Below are positions 1-9,695 of a DNA stretch of 64,000 nucleotides, one piece after another. A program made the translations under genes and the position numbers. The number at the start of each line of letters is the position of its first letter. The first letter of the stretch is position 1. A model generated the notes under the pieces. The model was not told the origin of the DNA, ran no database searches, and worked only from the letters and a program-made list of their open reading frames with translations. Source of the DNA: Sphingomonas sp. (GTDB lineage: Bacteria > Pseudomonadota > Alphaproteobacteria > Sphingomonadales > Sphingomonadaceae); assembly GCF_004799495.1 (NCBI RefSeq), contig NZ_SSMY01000008.1:1-64000 (forward strand), in the 5' to 3' direction.

Positions 1-1640
1 TCGTTGTACGGCTGGTCGACCCCGCTGCTCGTCAGCTGCGTCACCGTCGTCCCGTCCGACGTGTACAGCTGCCGCCCGTTCACCCCGTCGTCCGCCGTGA
101 AATAGATCGTGTTCCCGGCGACGAAGAAGTTTTGTGGGGTCGAGCCGTTGCTGCCGAACTGAAGGTCGGTAACCATGTGGCTGCCGCCGACGGTGCCGTC
201 GGTCACCCATAATTCGTTGCCGTTGACCCCGTCGTTCGCCGCGAAGAAGCCGAGCGCACCCGCCTGATAGACGGTCGAGCCGAACCCGAGCGACGGCGAG
301 TGATCGCCGGTCGGGTTGACGTTCGAGAGCAAACCGGTGCCGCCCGCGGTGCCGTCGGAAAAGAACAATTCGACGCCGACGTCGGGGCGATAGGCGGTGA
401 ACGCCACCCCGCCGTTGACCGCGGAAATGTTGTTGATCTGCGCGTCGTAGATGCCGGGATTTATATCGGCGGTAATATGCGTGCCCGCCGCAGTGCCGTC
501 GGTGACCCAGAGCTCGTAGCCGTGCGTCGAGTCATGGCTGACGAAGAACACCTTGCCGCCCGACAGGACCGGCTGGATGAACCCGCCCGATACCGACGAT
601 ACGAAGGACACGTTGGCGCCGTCGAACGTGTACAGCCCGCTGCCGTGCGTCCCGTCGTTGCCGAAGAACATCAGCGTCGCGCCGAGGTTGTAGAACTGGC
701 CCGAGAAGCTGCTGAGATGGTTGAGCTTGGTAAGGGTGGTGCCGTCCGACGTGAAGATCGCCGAGCCGCCCGACGGATCGGTGCCGACGTAATAGAGGAT
801 GTGGTTGAAGATGACCTGCGTGCCGGCGCGCATCAGCGGCGATTGCCCGGTGCCCAGCGTGAGCACATGCGTGTTGCCGCTGGTGCCGTCGGTCGACCAC
901 AATTGGTTACCGTGCGCGCCGTCGTTGGCGGTGAAATAGACATGCCCGTTGGCGGCGTAGAAATTGCTCGCGTTCGCCCCGTTCGGCCCGTTGTTGATGT
1001 CCTTGAGCTCGAACGTGCCGGCCGCGGTCCCGTCCGACACCCATACTTCGGTCCCGTCGGTGCCGTTGCTCGCGGTGAAATAGAGCTTGCCGTCGAGTGC
1101 GGTGAAGTTGCCGTACGAACTGCCGCTGCTGCCCGGCAGAACGTCCTTGACGATATGCGTACCCGCGGCGGTGCCGTCGCTGACCCACAATTCGGTGCCG
1201 TTTGTCGCATCGTTGGCGGTGAAAAACAGCGAGTTGCCGACCGCGAAGAATTGCGATGCGCTGCTGACGCCTTGCACGAACTGCGTGCCGCCGGTTGTGC
1301 CGTCGGTGACGAACAGTCCCGCGCCGTGGACGGAGTCCGAGCCCGTGAAGAACAGCCGTCCGTTGACGTTGATCAGATTGCCGGCGTTGTCGCCATTGTC
1401 CGACGAGGTCAGCGCATAGGTGCCCGCCGTCGTCCCGTCGCTGCGCCACATGTGATAGGCGCTGCCGTCATAAGCGGTGAAATACATGATCCCGTTCGAC
1501 TGGATCAAATTCCCGATATTGGCGCTGCCCAGCCCGGGGTTGATGTCGCGGAGACGGAAGGTGCCGGGAGTCGTGCCGTCGGTGACCCAGAGTTCCTGGC
1601 CCGTCGTGCCATCGTCGGCGATGAAGAATTGCAAGCTCAT
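1..1640 (-). CDS. ELWxTDGTxxGT-repeat (hyalin-like) protein, C-terminus off the window
   Basis: An open minus-strand frame runs from an ATG at 1640 to the left edge without a stop, giving at least 545 residues. The start is preceded by GGAAGGG at a good distance. The protein consists of tandem repeats of about 45-60 residues, each carrying a version of ELWVTDGTxxGT followed by an aromatic-rich strand such as YFTAxDG. Arrays like this form a beta-propeller-like fold and in proteobacteria are often found in exported proteins, sometimes with a C-terminal secretion signal. No Sec signal is visible at the N-terminus, which fits export through a C-terminal signal now outside the window; this is inference. 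It lies downstream of the AraC-type gene in the same direction. Function unknown. Confidence 0.85.
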   Translation of the reverse strand, partial: MSLQFFIADDGTTGQELWVTDGTTPGTFRLRDINPGLGSANIGNLIQSNGIMYFTAYDGSAYHMWRSDGTTAGTYALTSSDNGDNAGNLINVNGRLFFTGSDSVHGAGLFVTDGTTGGTQFVQGVSSASQFFAVGNSLFFTANDATNGTELWVSDGTAAGTHIVKDVLPGSSGSSYGNFTALDGKLYFTASNGTDGTEVWVSDGTAAGTFELKDINNGPNGANASNFYAANGHVYFTANDGAHGNQLWSTDGTSGNTHVLTLGTGQSPLMRAGTQVIFNHILYYVGTDPSGGSAIFTSDGTTLTKLNHLSSFSGQFYNLGATLMFFGNDGTHGSGLYTFDGANVSFVSSVSGGFIQPVLSGGKVFFVSHDSTHGYELWVTDGTAAGTHITADINPGIYDAQINNISAVNGGVAFTAYRPDVGVELFFSDGTAGGTGLLSNVNPTGDHSPSLGFGSTVYQAGALGFFAANDGVNGNELWVTDGTVGGSHMVTDLQFGSNGSTPQNFFVAGNTIYFTADDGVNGRQLYTSDGTTVTQLTSSGVDQPYN

Positions 1641-1831
1641 GTCGGGCCCTTCCGCGCAACAATCAGGCGGACCGAGGACGCACGACTAGCCGGTTACCGG
1701 ACAGGCCTTGCCCGGCATGAAGCTCGACTGAACCTGAAACCCACCCTTAAAGTGCGCGGGAACGTAATTGGGCAGAAGTGCCTTAGCTAGCGACATTTTT
1801 TACAAGCGAGCGTGGTGCACGCGACTGGATT

Positions 1832-2698
1832 TCACGCGCCGTCGGGACGCGCGAGCGATTGCATCGGCGCACCCAGCACCTCGTCCCGCCGACGCATCGA
1901 GATGCGGTTGATCGGCCGCTCCATCGTCATGAAGTCGCCGAGCGCCATGTCGAGGAAGAGGTGGCAATCGCGCAGGAAATGCGAGCCATCCCAATAACCC
2001 GCATCGCGGATCGCTCCGGTCCACAAGCCGCGATCGAGCGTCCGGATCGCGTCGAACGCGCGCAGGAAGCGCGCGCGGCGCAGCAGGAGCTTGGGAGTGA
2101 AGCCGAAGCACGTCCGCGTCAGCCGCCCGATTTGCCGCGCGCTAAGCCCGAGCCCGTCGGCCAGTCCTTCGACCCGGTCGATCGCGGGATCGAGCAGGCG
2201 TGACATGATCGCGTCGATCGCCGGGCTTTCCGGCGGCGACCGTTCGACCAGGCCGAGCAGCACAGCGTCGAAGAACGCCGCCGGATCCTGCGCGTCCCGC
2301 ACACCGTCCCGCGCCGCGGCGAGAACCGGAAACACCTGGTCGAGCGGCGCGATACGGTCCGCCCACAGCGCGACGGTGCCACCATGCAACCGCGCCCAGC
2401 CGGCCGGTGTCAGCCCGACGCCGACCAGGATCCCGCTGCCTGCCGACACATAGCCGGCATGGCTGGTCGGACCGAAGAACGCGCAAGCCGGCACGGGGTC
2501 AAACGCACGGCGTCCGACCCGCACGCCCCACGGCTCCGCGTCGAACGTGAATCGAATATTCGACCAGGCGGGAAAGAAGACGTCGCGAAACGCCGAATCC
2601 GTGTCGCCCTCGTCCCTGACGAGGGTGTAGCGGTGATACCCGGAAACGTAGCGCTTCAACCGCGGATCGGGCGGCCAGAAATCCACGGTGGCAATCAA
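1832..2698 (-). CDS. AraC-family transcriptional regulator
   Basis: The C-terminal third carries a two-helix-turn-helix AraC DNA-binding domain: the first helix pair around LADGLGLSARQIGRL, then a second with GYWDGSHFLRDC, the usual SxFxRxF position. The N-terminal part (VDFWPPDPRLKRYVSGYHRY onward) looks like the effector-binding domain of DUF6597-type AraC regulators. The frame stays open upstream to an ATG at 2836, but the extra 46 residues look unlike the family. I prefer a TTG at 2698 because GGAGGG sits 9 bases before it; that gives 288 residues. It is divergent from the RTX nuclease gene and may regulate it or the repeat protein; neither target can be shown from sequence. Confidence 0.82.
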   Translation of the reverse strand: MIATVDFWPPDPRLKRYVSGYHRYTLVRDEGDTDSAFRDVFFPAWSNIRFTFDAEPWGVRVGRRAFDPVPACAFFGPTSHAGYVSAGSGILVGVGLTPAGWARLHGGTVALWADRIAPLDQVFPVLAAARDGVRDAQDPAAFFDAVLLGLVERSPPESPAIDAIMSRLLDPAIDRVEGLADGLGLSARQIGRLTRTCFGFTPKLLLRRARFLRAFDAIRTLDRGLWTGAIRDAGYWDGSHFLRDCHLFLDMALGDFMTMERPINRISMRRRDEVLGAPMQSLARPDGA

Positions 2699-3031
2699 GA
2701 ATCCGCGCCCTCCGACATGGACTTGGGCGACCTTATCGGGTGCGCCAGAAACCTGCAACGAAGCGCCGGAGCGTCGGTTGCGTCCGGATGGCATGGCAAC
2801 GGCTGGCCGGAAGGGTCGGGTTGCGAGAGTTTCCACGAATGTCCCTCGACGGCGTAGGCGATATGCCGGGCGACGAGCATGGCGCCGCGTCGAGAGTTAT
2901 CCACAATCTGGTTAGCAACACGGTTGTCACAACCCGCGCCTAGCGACAGACTGTCTTCAATTTGCACGATTCTTCGGCCGGCATCCGTCGGCCGGTCACC
3001 AGCCTCAGTCGCTTCGCGTGAAGGAAGTAGC
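2699..3031. other. Intergenic region between AraC-type gene and RTX nuclease
   Basis: About 330 bases between the preferred AraC start and the nuclease start. It may be partly coding if the regulator starts at 2836. The 3' part holds AAGGAAG just before the nuclease ATG and a short hairpin built from two CGGCCG arms near 2976-2995. No RNA gene or convincing promoter was recognised. Confidence 0.4.
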
Positions 3032-6000
3032 ATGTCCCGTATCCTGTTCGACCTCCCCAATGACGGCCCGTTCAACTTCGGCGGGGCCGACCCGAACGGC
3101 CTGAACAACGACGGCGTCGTCGGACACGTCGCCCCCTCGCCGCTCGAAGCTGCTCCGGCGCCGGTCGATCCGACACAGGCCGCGCAGGCTGGAAGCGGGA
3201 CGGTGTCGCTAACGACGACGGGGACCGCGTTCACACAGGATTTCAACACGCTGTCGAACACCGCCGGCAGCACGACCAACACGACGATGCCGACCGGCTG
3301 GTATTTCCTAGAGTCGCTCGGCGGCGCGCGCGACAACGGGCAATATGCGGTCGATACCGGCGGCAGCACCACCGCCGACACCTACAGCTATGGCGCGGCG
3401 GGCAGCACCGAGCGCGCGCTGGGCCAATTGCGCAGCGGTACGCTCGCCTCGGTCATCGGCAGCCAGTTCACCAACGATACCGGCGGAGCGATCGGGTCGC
3501 TCCAGATCAGCTATGATGGCGAGCAATGGCGGTTCGGCGGAGTCCATTCGACCGTGCCCGACAAGATGGATTTCCAGATCAGCTATGACGCCACCAGCCT
3601 CAGCACGGGCACGTGGGTCGACGTCAACACGCTCGACTTCAATCCGCTGATCACCACCGGCACGGCCGGCGCGCTCGACGGCAATGCCGCGGCCAACCAC
3701 ACCACGCTGTCGTCGATCATCTCCGGCCTCAACATCGCGGCGGGCGCGACCTTCTGGATCCGCTGGGTGGACCAGGACGCCACCGGCGCCGATGACGGCC
3801 TCGCGATCGACAATTTTTCGATCACGGCAAGCGCCGCGGTCGCGAGTCCCGGCAGCCTGACCGTTGCCGACCAGTCGATCGCGGAAGGGAATAGTGGCGA
3901 CACCGACATGGTGTTCACGGTCACGCGCGCCGGCGGCAGCGCGGGGGCGGTGTCGGCGACCTACACGATCACCAACGGCACGACCGACGCGGCCGATTTC
4001 GGGACGGGCTTCGTCTCGACCGGCACGGTCAACTTCGCCGATGGCGCGACCACAGCGCAGATCCACATTCCGATCGCCGGCGACACGACCTACGAGCCCA
4101 ACGAAACCTTCTCGCTCGCGCTCAGCGCCCCGACCGGGGGCGCCACGCTCGGCGCGCATTCGACCGCGACTGGCACGATCACCAACGACGACGCGCCGCC
4201 GGCGGGGACGCTCAGCATCGCCAACGCCAGCGTGGCCGAAGGCGACAGCGGCGACACCGACATGGCCTTCACCGTGACGCGCGCCAACGGCAGCGTCGGC
4301 GCGGTCTCCGCCACCTACACGATCACGCTCGGCTCCGGCACCGGCTTTGCGTCGACCAACGATTTCGGCGCCAGCTTCACCACTATCGGCACGGTGAGCT
4401 TCGCCGATGGCGCGACCACCGCGCAAATCCATGTGCCGATCCATGGCGATACGACGTACGAGCCCAACGAAACCTTCTCGATCGCGCTGAGCGCACCGAC
4501 CGGTGGCGCGTCGATCGGCACGGGCACCGCGACCGGTACGATCACCAATGACGACGCGCCGCCGCCGCCCGCCAACGTCTACATCAACGAAATCCATTAC
4601 GATAACGCGAGCACCGATGCCGGCGAAGCGATAGAGATCGCCGGGGTCGCGGGCACCGACCTCAGCGCCTATTCGCTGGTGTTCTACGACGGCACCAACA
4701 CCCCCGGTGCCGCCACCGTCTATCGCACGCAGGCGCTGTCAGGCACGATCGACGATGAAGGATCGGGCTATGGCGCGGTTTCCTTCTCTTTCCCGGTCAA
4801 CGGCATCCAGAACGGCGCCAGCGACGGCGTCGCGCTGATCGGTCCCGGTGGCGTGGTCATCCAGCTGCTGTCGTACGAAGGCACCTTCACCGCGGCCGCC
4901 GGCACGCCCGCGGCGGGCATGAAGAGCGTCGACATCGGCGTGTTGGAAGATGGCAGCGGGGCGCTCGGCCAGTCGCTCCAGCTGACCGGCAGCGGCGCGA
5001 GCTATGCCGACTTCACCTGGCAATCGGACTCGACCAGCAGCTTCGGCTCGCTCAACGCCAACCAGATCATCATCGCGGACAACGCGACCGGGCAAGTCCA
5101 TGTCGCCGACGCTTCCGTGGTCGAAGGCAACAGCGGCACCAGCAACCTGACCTTCACGGTCTATCGCGCGGGCGGGCTCGGATCGGCGGCATCGGTCGAC
5201 TATTCCTTCGCGCTCGACGGGACGGCCGACTCGAACGACATCGGCCCGGGCGCGGTCCTGTCGGGCACCATCAATTTCGCGGTCGGCGCGTCGTCGGCCA
5301 CGATATCCATCCCGATCGTCGGCGATACCGTCGGCGAGCCCAACGAAACGCTGTCGCTGCATATCGGCAACCCGACCGGTAATATCGCGATCACCGACGA
5401 CACGGGGGTCGGCACGATCCTGAACGACGATTTCGTGGCGCTGACGATCGCCCAGATCCAGGGCGCCGGGCATACCTCGCAATACGTCGGTCAGCCGGTG
5501 CAGACGACGGGGATCGTGACGGCGGTCGATACCAACGGCTTCTATATGCAGATGGCGGTCGGTGACGGCGATGCGGCGACGTCGGACGCGATCTTCGTGT
5601 TCACCAGCACCGCGCCGACCGTCGTGGTCGGCGACGGCGTGACGGTCGGCGGCACCGTCACCGAATTTGCCGGCGACGCACAGGGGCTGACGACGACCGA
5701 GCTCAATTCGCCGGTCGTGACCATCGACAGCCACGGCAACGCGCTGCCCGCCGCGATCGTCATCGGCAATGTGCCCGGTGGCATCCTGCCCCCGACCCAG
5801 AACCTCGATGACGATCATCTGACCACCTACGACCCGGTGCACGACGGGCTCGATTTCTGGGAATCGCTCGAGGGCATGCGAGTCACGCTCGATAGCCCAC
5901 AGGCGGTGTCGAACACCGATAGCTTCGGCGATACCTTCATGGTCGCTTCGCACGGCTCCGGCGCGACCGGCATGAACGACCGCGGCGGGATCACCATCTC

Positions 6001-8248
6001 GCCCAACGGCGACGGCACGGTCGATTACAATCCGGAGATGATCCAGGTCATCGGCGACAGCGGAATCTACAGCGGCTATCATCCCAACTATACCGTCGGC
6101 GATCAGCTGAGCAGCATCACCGGCATCGTCAATTACGCATTCGACAACTATAACCTCGTCGTCACCGCGCCGGTCACGGTCACCAACGACGTCACGCTGA
6201 CGCGCGAAACGACGACGTTACAGAGCAACAGCGATTACCTGTCGCTCGCCACGTACAACCTCGAAAATATGGACGCGTCGGACAACAAGTACACGATCTT
6301 GGCGAGCGACATGATGTTCAACCTGCGCGCGCCCGATATCATCGCGGTGCAGGAAGTGCAGGACGCCGACGGCGCGGGCAGCGGCACCGATTTGTCGGGC
6401 GTGAGCAACGCGCAGGGGATCATCGACGCGATCTTCGCGCTGACCGGCAAGCATTACGGCTATATCGAGATCGCGCCGACGGTCGCGAACTCGACCGGTG
6501 GCGAGCCGAACGGGAACATTCGCAACGGCTATTTCTACAATATCGACCGCGTCACCCCGGTCGGTTCGCCCGAGTTGATCACCGGCTCGGCGTTCAACGG
6601 CAGCCGCAACCCGCTGGTCCAGACCTGGTCGTTCGAAGGCCAGAACATCACCACGATCGACGTCCACGCGACGTCGCGCGGCGGCAGCGACCCGCTGCGC
6701 GGCAACGACCAGCCCGCGACCGACGCCGGCGACGCGCAGCGCACCGCGCAGGCGGCGGCGGTCAAGGCCTATGTCAACGCCCACCTCGCCGATAATCCGA
6801 ACCTCAACCTCGCCGTGCTCGGCGACTGGAACGGCTTCTACTTCGAGCAGGCGCAGACCCAGCTGACCGACCCCGCGCAGGGCGGGTTGCTGACCAACGT
6901 CAACTATCTGCTCCCGTCGCAGGAACGCTATTCGTATTTGTTCGACGGCAACGCGCAGCAGATCGACAACATCCTGGTCAGCCAGAACCTGCTGCCGGTC
7001 GCGACGAATTACGACGCGGTCCACCTCAACTCGCAGTTCGGTGACACGCGCCCGACCGACCATGATCCGCAGGTCGTGCTGTTCCACCTCGGCAATTCGG
7101 GCGGCGACAGCTTCTTCGGCACCAACGGCGACGACACCTACACGATCGATAACGTCAACGATCACGTGTACGAAAACGCGGGCGGCGGCAACGACACGAT
7201 CAACAGCTCGATCACCTATTCGCTGGCCGACGCGCCCAACGTCGAAAACCTCATTTTGACCGGGACGGCCAACATCGATGCCACCGGCAGCGCGGGCAAC
7301 AACGCGCTGACCGGTAACAGCGGCGACAATGCGATCGACGGCGCGGGCGGGACCGACACGATGGCGGGCGGCGCGGGCAACGACACCTACACCGTCGATA
7401 GCGCCGACGACGTGGTGATCGAGAATGCCAGCGAAGGGATCGATACCGTCAAGGCGACGGTCAGCTACACGCTGGCCGCGGGAAGCAGCATCGAACTGCT
7501 GCGCCTGTCGGGCACCGGCAACATTGACGCGACGGGCAATAGCGACGCGCAGAAGCTGGTCGGCAACAGCGGCGACAATGTGCTCGACGGCGGCGGCGGC
7601 GGCGACGTGATGCGCGGTGGTGCTGGCAACGACACCTATATCGTCCGCGACGCGGCCGACCGGGTGGTCGAGAATGACGGCAACGGGACCGATATCGTCA
7701 AGGCAGCAATCAGCTATACGCTGGCGGCAGATGCCTCGATCGAGACGCTGCGCACGATCGACGACAATGCGACGACCGCGATCGACCTGACCGGCAACAG
7801 CCACACGACGCTGATCGTCGGCAATGCCGGGGCCAATCATCTGACCGGCGGCAGCGGCGACGAGATGCTGACCGGCGGGGCAGGCGCGGACGTGTTCGTG
7901 TTCGCCGCGAGCGGTGTCGGCCACGACACCGTCGGCGACTTCGTCAGCGGCACCGACAAGCTCGACCTGTCGGCGTATTTCGCCGATTTCGCCAGCTTCC
8001 AGGCGGCGACGCACGATGTCGGCGGCAATGCGGTAATCGATCTGGGTGGCGGGCAGAACGTGACGCTGAGCGGCGTGCTCTCCGCGCAGATCCAGTCGGG
8101 CGACGTCGTCACCGCGAGCGGCCAGGCGCCGCTCGTGATCGACAAGGGAAGCGTGCAGCATGCCATGATCGACGTCGACGTGCTGACCCCGACGATCATG
8201 ATCCACGACGTGTGGAGCCACGGGCCCGCGGCGCTCGCGTTCCTGTAA
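3032..8248 (+). CDS. ExeM/NucH-like extracellular endonuclease with Calx-beta and RTX repeats
   Basis: A secreted nuclease of 1738 residues. The ATG at 3032 follows AAGGAAG; the open frame upstream lacks a ribosome site. Order: ExeM-type N-terminal beta domain (about 65-265), two Calx-beta domains (about 272-385 and 390-505, both ending TGTITNDDAPP), lamin-tail domain starting NVYINEIHYDN (about 514-680), third Calx-beta (688-800), OB-like segment (from 803), endonuclease/exonuclease/phosphatase domain (about 1069-1345) with ATYNLEN, QEVQD, LGDWN and a late DHDPQV, then RTX-like GNDTYTVD repeats (about 1356-1640) and a type I secretion target region (GADVFVFAASGVGHDTVGDF). Family knowledge says such enzymes degrade extracellular DNA; calcium-driven folding after T1SS export is expected. 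No T1SS genes are in the window. Confidence 0.93.
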   Translation: MSRILFDLPNDGPFNFGGADPNGLNNDGVVGHVAPSPLEAAPAPVDPTQAAQAGSGTVSLTTTGTAFTQDFNTLSNTAGSTTNTTMPTGWYFLESLGGARDNGQYAVDTGGSTTADTYSYGAAGSTERALGQLRSGTLASVIGSQFTNDTGGAIGSLQISYDGEQWRFGGVHSTVPDKMDFQISYDATSLSTGTWVDVNTLDFNPLITTGTAGALDGNAAANHTTLSSIISGLNIAAGATFWIRWVDQDATGADDGLAIDNFSITASAAVASPGSLTVADQSIAEGNSGDTDMVFTVTRAGGSAGAVSATYTITNGTTDAADFGTGFVSTGTVNFADGATTAQIHIPIAGDTTYEPNETFSLALSAPTGGATLGAHSTATGTITNDDAPPAGTLSIANASVAEGDSGDTDMAFTVTRANGSVGAVSATYTITLGSGTGFASTNDFGASFTTIGTVSFADGATTAQIHVPIHGDTTYEPNETFSIALSAPTGGASIGTGTATGTITNDDAPPPPANVYINEIHYDNASTDAGEAIEIAGVAGTDLSAYSLVFYDGTNTPGAATVYRTQALSGTIDDEGSGYGAVSFSFPVNGIQNGASDGVALIGPGGVVIQLLSYEGTFTAAAGTPAAGMKSVDIGVLEDGSGALGQSLQLTGSGASYADFTWQSDSTSSFGSLNANQIIIADNATGQVHVADASVVEGNSGTSNLTFTVYRAGGLGSAASVDYSFALDGTADSNDIGPGAVLSGTINFAVGASSATISIPIVGDTVGEPNETLSLHIGNPTGNIAITDDTGVGTILNDDFVALTIAQIQGAGHTSQYVGQPVQTTGIVTAVDTNGFYMQMAVGDGDAATSDAIFVFTSTAPTVVVGDGVTVGGTVTEFAGDAQGLTTTELNSPVVTIDSHGNALPAAIVIGNVPGGILPPTQNLDDDHLTTYDPVHDGLDFWESLEGMRVTLDSPQAVSNTDSFGDTFMVASHGSGATGMNDRGGITISPNGDGTVDYNPEMIQVIGDSGIYSGYHPNYTVGDQLSSITGIVNYAFDNYNLVVTAPVTVTNDVTLTRETTTLQSNSDYLSLATYNLENMDASDNKYTILASDMMFNLRAPDIIAVQEVQDADGAGSGTDLSGVSNAQGIIDAIFALTGKHYGYIEIAPTVANSTGGEPNGNIRNGYFYNIDRVTPVGSPELITGSAFNGSRNPLVQTWSFEGQNITTIDVHATSRGGSDPLRGNDQPATDAGDAQRTAQAAAVKAYVNAHLADNPNLNLAVLGDWNGFYFEQAQTQLTDPAQGGLLTNVNYLLPSQERYSYLFDGNAQQIDNILVSQNLLPVATNYDAVHLNSQFGDTRPTDHDPQVVLFHLGNSGGDSFFGTNGDDTYTIDNVNDHVYENAGGGNDTINSSITYSLADAPNVENLILTGTANIDATGSAGNNALTGNSGDNAIDGAGGTDTMAGGAGNDTYTVDSADDVVIENASEGIDTVKATVSYTLAAGSSIELLRLSGTGNIDATGNSDAQKLVGNSGDNVLDGGGGGDVMRGGAGNDTYIVRDAADRVVENDGNGTDIVKAAISYTLAADASIETLRTIDDNATTAIDLTGNSHTTLIVGNAGANHLTGGSGDEMLTGGAGADVFVFAASGVGHDTVGDFVSGTDKLDLSAYFADFASFQAATHDVGGNAVIDLGGGQNVTLSGVLSAQIQSGDVVTASGQAPLVIDKGSVQHAMIDVDVLTPTIMIHDVWSHGPAALAFL

Positions 8249-8265
8249 CGGCGGGCTGTACGGTA

Positions 8266-9225
8266 ATGCGGTCCGCGGCTGATCGGACGATCGGCCGCGG
8301 ACCGTTTGCTTTGGGGTGCCTTGCCGCCGTCGCGGTGCTCGCGTCGTGTTCGGCGGGACCGGACGACAAGCGAACCGCCGCGACGGCGGAGCCTGCCCGA
8401 GCGTGCGCCGATCTGACGCACGCGGCGATGGTCAGGATCGCGGGCGGCAGCTTCGCGATGGGTGCCGATCCGCGTTACCCGGAAGAAGGGCCGCCGCGCC
8501 GCGTGACGGTACGGCCGTTCTGGATCGACGCGCACGAGCTGACCAACGCCGAATTCGCTGCGTTCGTGAAAGCGACTGGCTACCGCACGCTTGCCGAACG
8601 CCAGCCGCCGGTCACCCCAGCGACGCCGCCCGACATGCGCGTCCCCGGATCGGCGGTGTTCGCGACACCCGACGAGCACGACCCGCGCTGGTGGCGCTGG
8701 GCGGTCGGGGCGCAGTGGCGCCATCCGTCGGGCCCGCGCGAATCGATCACCGGGCGCGACCGCGAGCCGGTGGTACAGATCGCCTATGCCGACGCAGAGG
8801 CCTATGCGCATTGGGCGGGCAAGCGCCTGCCGACCGAGGCCGAATGGGAATATGCCGCGCTCGGCGGCAAGACGGCGCTGCCCGAGCCGGTCGACGAGCA
8901 CGGCGTGCCGCAGGCGAATTACTATCAGGGCGTGTTCCCAATCCGCGACCTGGGGCTCGACGGGTTTCGCGGGCGTGCGCCGGTCGGGTGCTTCAAGCCC
9001 AACGGCTATGGCCTGTACGATATGATCGGCAACGTCTGGGAATGGACCAGCGCATCCGGGCCGAACGGCCAGATGGCGGTGATCAAGGGCGGGTCGTACC
9101 TGTGCGCGAGCAATTACTGTGCGCGCTACCGCCCCGCCGCGCGCCAGTTCGAGGACCGTGGGCTCGGCACCGACCATATCGGGGTGCGCTTCGTGCACGA
9201 TGCAGGCGGTTTGGCGCGCCCTTGA
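8266..9225 (+). CDS. Formylglycine-generating-enzyme-family lipoprotein (sulfatase activator)
   Basis: A 319-residue SUMF1/FGE-family protein. A lipoprotein signal precedes the lipobox LASC with acylated Cys28, so it should be anchored outside the inner membrane. The fold is recognisable from MVRIAGGSFAMGAD, GKRLPTEAEWEYA and GNVWEWT. The C-terminal GGSYLC...YCARYRPAAR carries Cys280 and Cys285, the same five-residue spacing as the catalytic Cys336/Cys341 pair of human FGE, so it is probably a true formylglycine-generating enzyme rather than one of the many cysteine-less relatives. Its likely substrate is the cysteine-type sulfatase at 11271-12965. The open frame reaches back to 8212 but overlaps the nuclease; the ATG at 8266 starts the signal peptide properly. 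Confidence 0.9.
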   Translation: MRSAADRTIGRGPFALGCLAAVAVLASCSAGPDDKRTAATAEPARACADLTHAAMVRIAGGSFAMGADPRYPEEGPPRRVTVRPFWIDAHELTNAEFAAFVKATGYRTLAERQPPVTPATPPDMRVPGSAVFATPDEHDPRWWRWAVGAQWRHPSGPRESITGRDREPVVQIAYADAEAYAHWAGKRLPTEAEWEYAALGGKTALPEPVDEHGVPQANYYQGVFPIRDLGLDGFRGRAPVGCFKPNGYGLYDMIGNVWEWTSASGPNGQMAVIKGGSYLCASNYCARYRPAARQFEDRGLGTDHIGVRFVHDAGGLARP

Positions 9226-9253
9226 CCGGCCGGTAATGTTTTGACACGATCAA

Positions 9254-9268
9254 TGCCAATAAATGGCA
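9254..9268. promoter_or_regulatory. Inverted repeat TGCCA-N5-TGGCA upstream of DUF1330 gene
   Basis: Perfect 5-base arms (TGCCA/TGGCA) around ATAAA, 14 bases before the DUF1330 start and just after a TTGACA hexamer at 9241. It shares GGCATTG (on the opposite strand) with the inverted repeat at 10815-10829. Possibly an operator for the TetR gene nearby; inference only. Confidence 0.35.
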
Positions 9269-9281
9269 CGGAGCAGAATCG

Positions 9282-9695
9282 ATGAACGTCACCAACGCCG
9301 TGTTTCCCGGTGCCGAACAAGCCGCCGCCTTCTTCGGCGGCGCCGAGGACGGGCCGTTCGTGATGGTCAATCTGCTCAAGTTCAAGGAGCGCGCCGACTA
9401 TCCCGACGGCAGCGAACCGGACCTGACCGGTCGCGAAGCCTATGGCCGCTATGGGGCTGCGGTGCAGGCATGCCTCGCGGCAGTAGGTGGAAAATCGCTG
9501 TATGCCGGGACGGTTACCGACCTGATGCTGGGCGAGGCCGACGAATTGTGGGACATGGTCGCGCTCGCGCAATATCCGTCGCGCGCCGCGATGATGACGA
9601 TGGTCCAGTCGCACGAATATCAAGCGATCGAGAAGCACCGCATCGCCGGGCTCGCCGGGCAGCTCAACATCCGTACCAAGGCAATCGGCGGCTAA
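9282..9695 (+). CDS. DUF1330 domain protein
   Basis: A 137-residue cytosolic protein with the ferredoxin-like dimeric alpha/beta-barrel pattern of DUF1330: FVMVNLLKFK at the first strand, YGRYGAAVQACLAAVGG in the helix, LYAGTV in the next strand, and ALAQYPSRAAMMTMVQSHEYQ near the end. The start is the ATG at 9282. The stop overlaps the convergent MBL-hydrolase gene by four bases. DUF1330 proteins have no generally agreed activity; they often sit with catabolic genes. Here the gene lies between the sulfatase activator and the sulfatase, so a role in breakdown of a sulfated or aromatic compound is possible but not shown. Confidence 0.85.
   Translation: MNVTNAVFPGAEQAAAFFGGAEDGPFVMVNLLKFKERADYPDGSEPDLTGREAYGRYGAAVQACLAAVGGKSLYAGTVTDLMLGEADELWDMVALAQYPSRAAMMTMVQSHEYQAIEKHRIAGLAGQLNIRTKAIGG

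Noticed and set aside
300..1790. A 496-codon plus-strand ORF
   Set aside because: It is antisense to the repeat protein; its amino-acid pattern is Arg/Ala/Val-rich and unlike any protein family, a GC-rich shadow.
6218..8221. A 667-codon minus-strand ORF opposite the RTX nuclease
   Set aside because: Shadow of the repeats in the real gene; it is dominated by Asp, Arg, Val and His and shows no ribosome site or family match.
9241..9269. A sigma-70 promoter with TTGACA at 9241
   Set aside because: No -10 hexamer lies at 16-18 bases; only an inverted repeat is convincing there.
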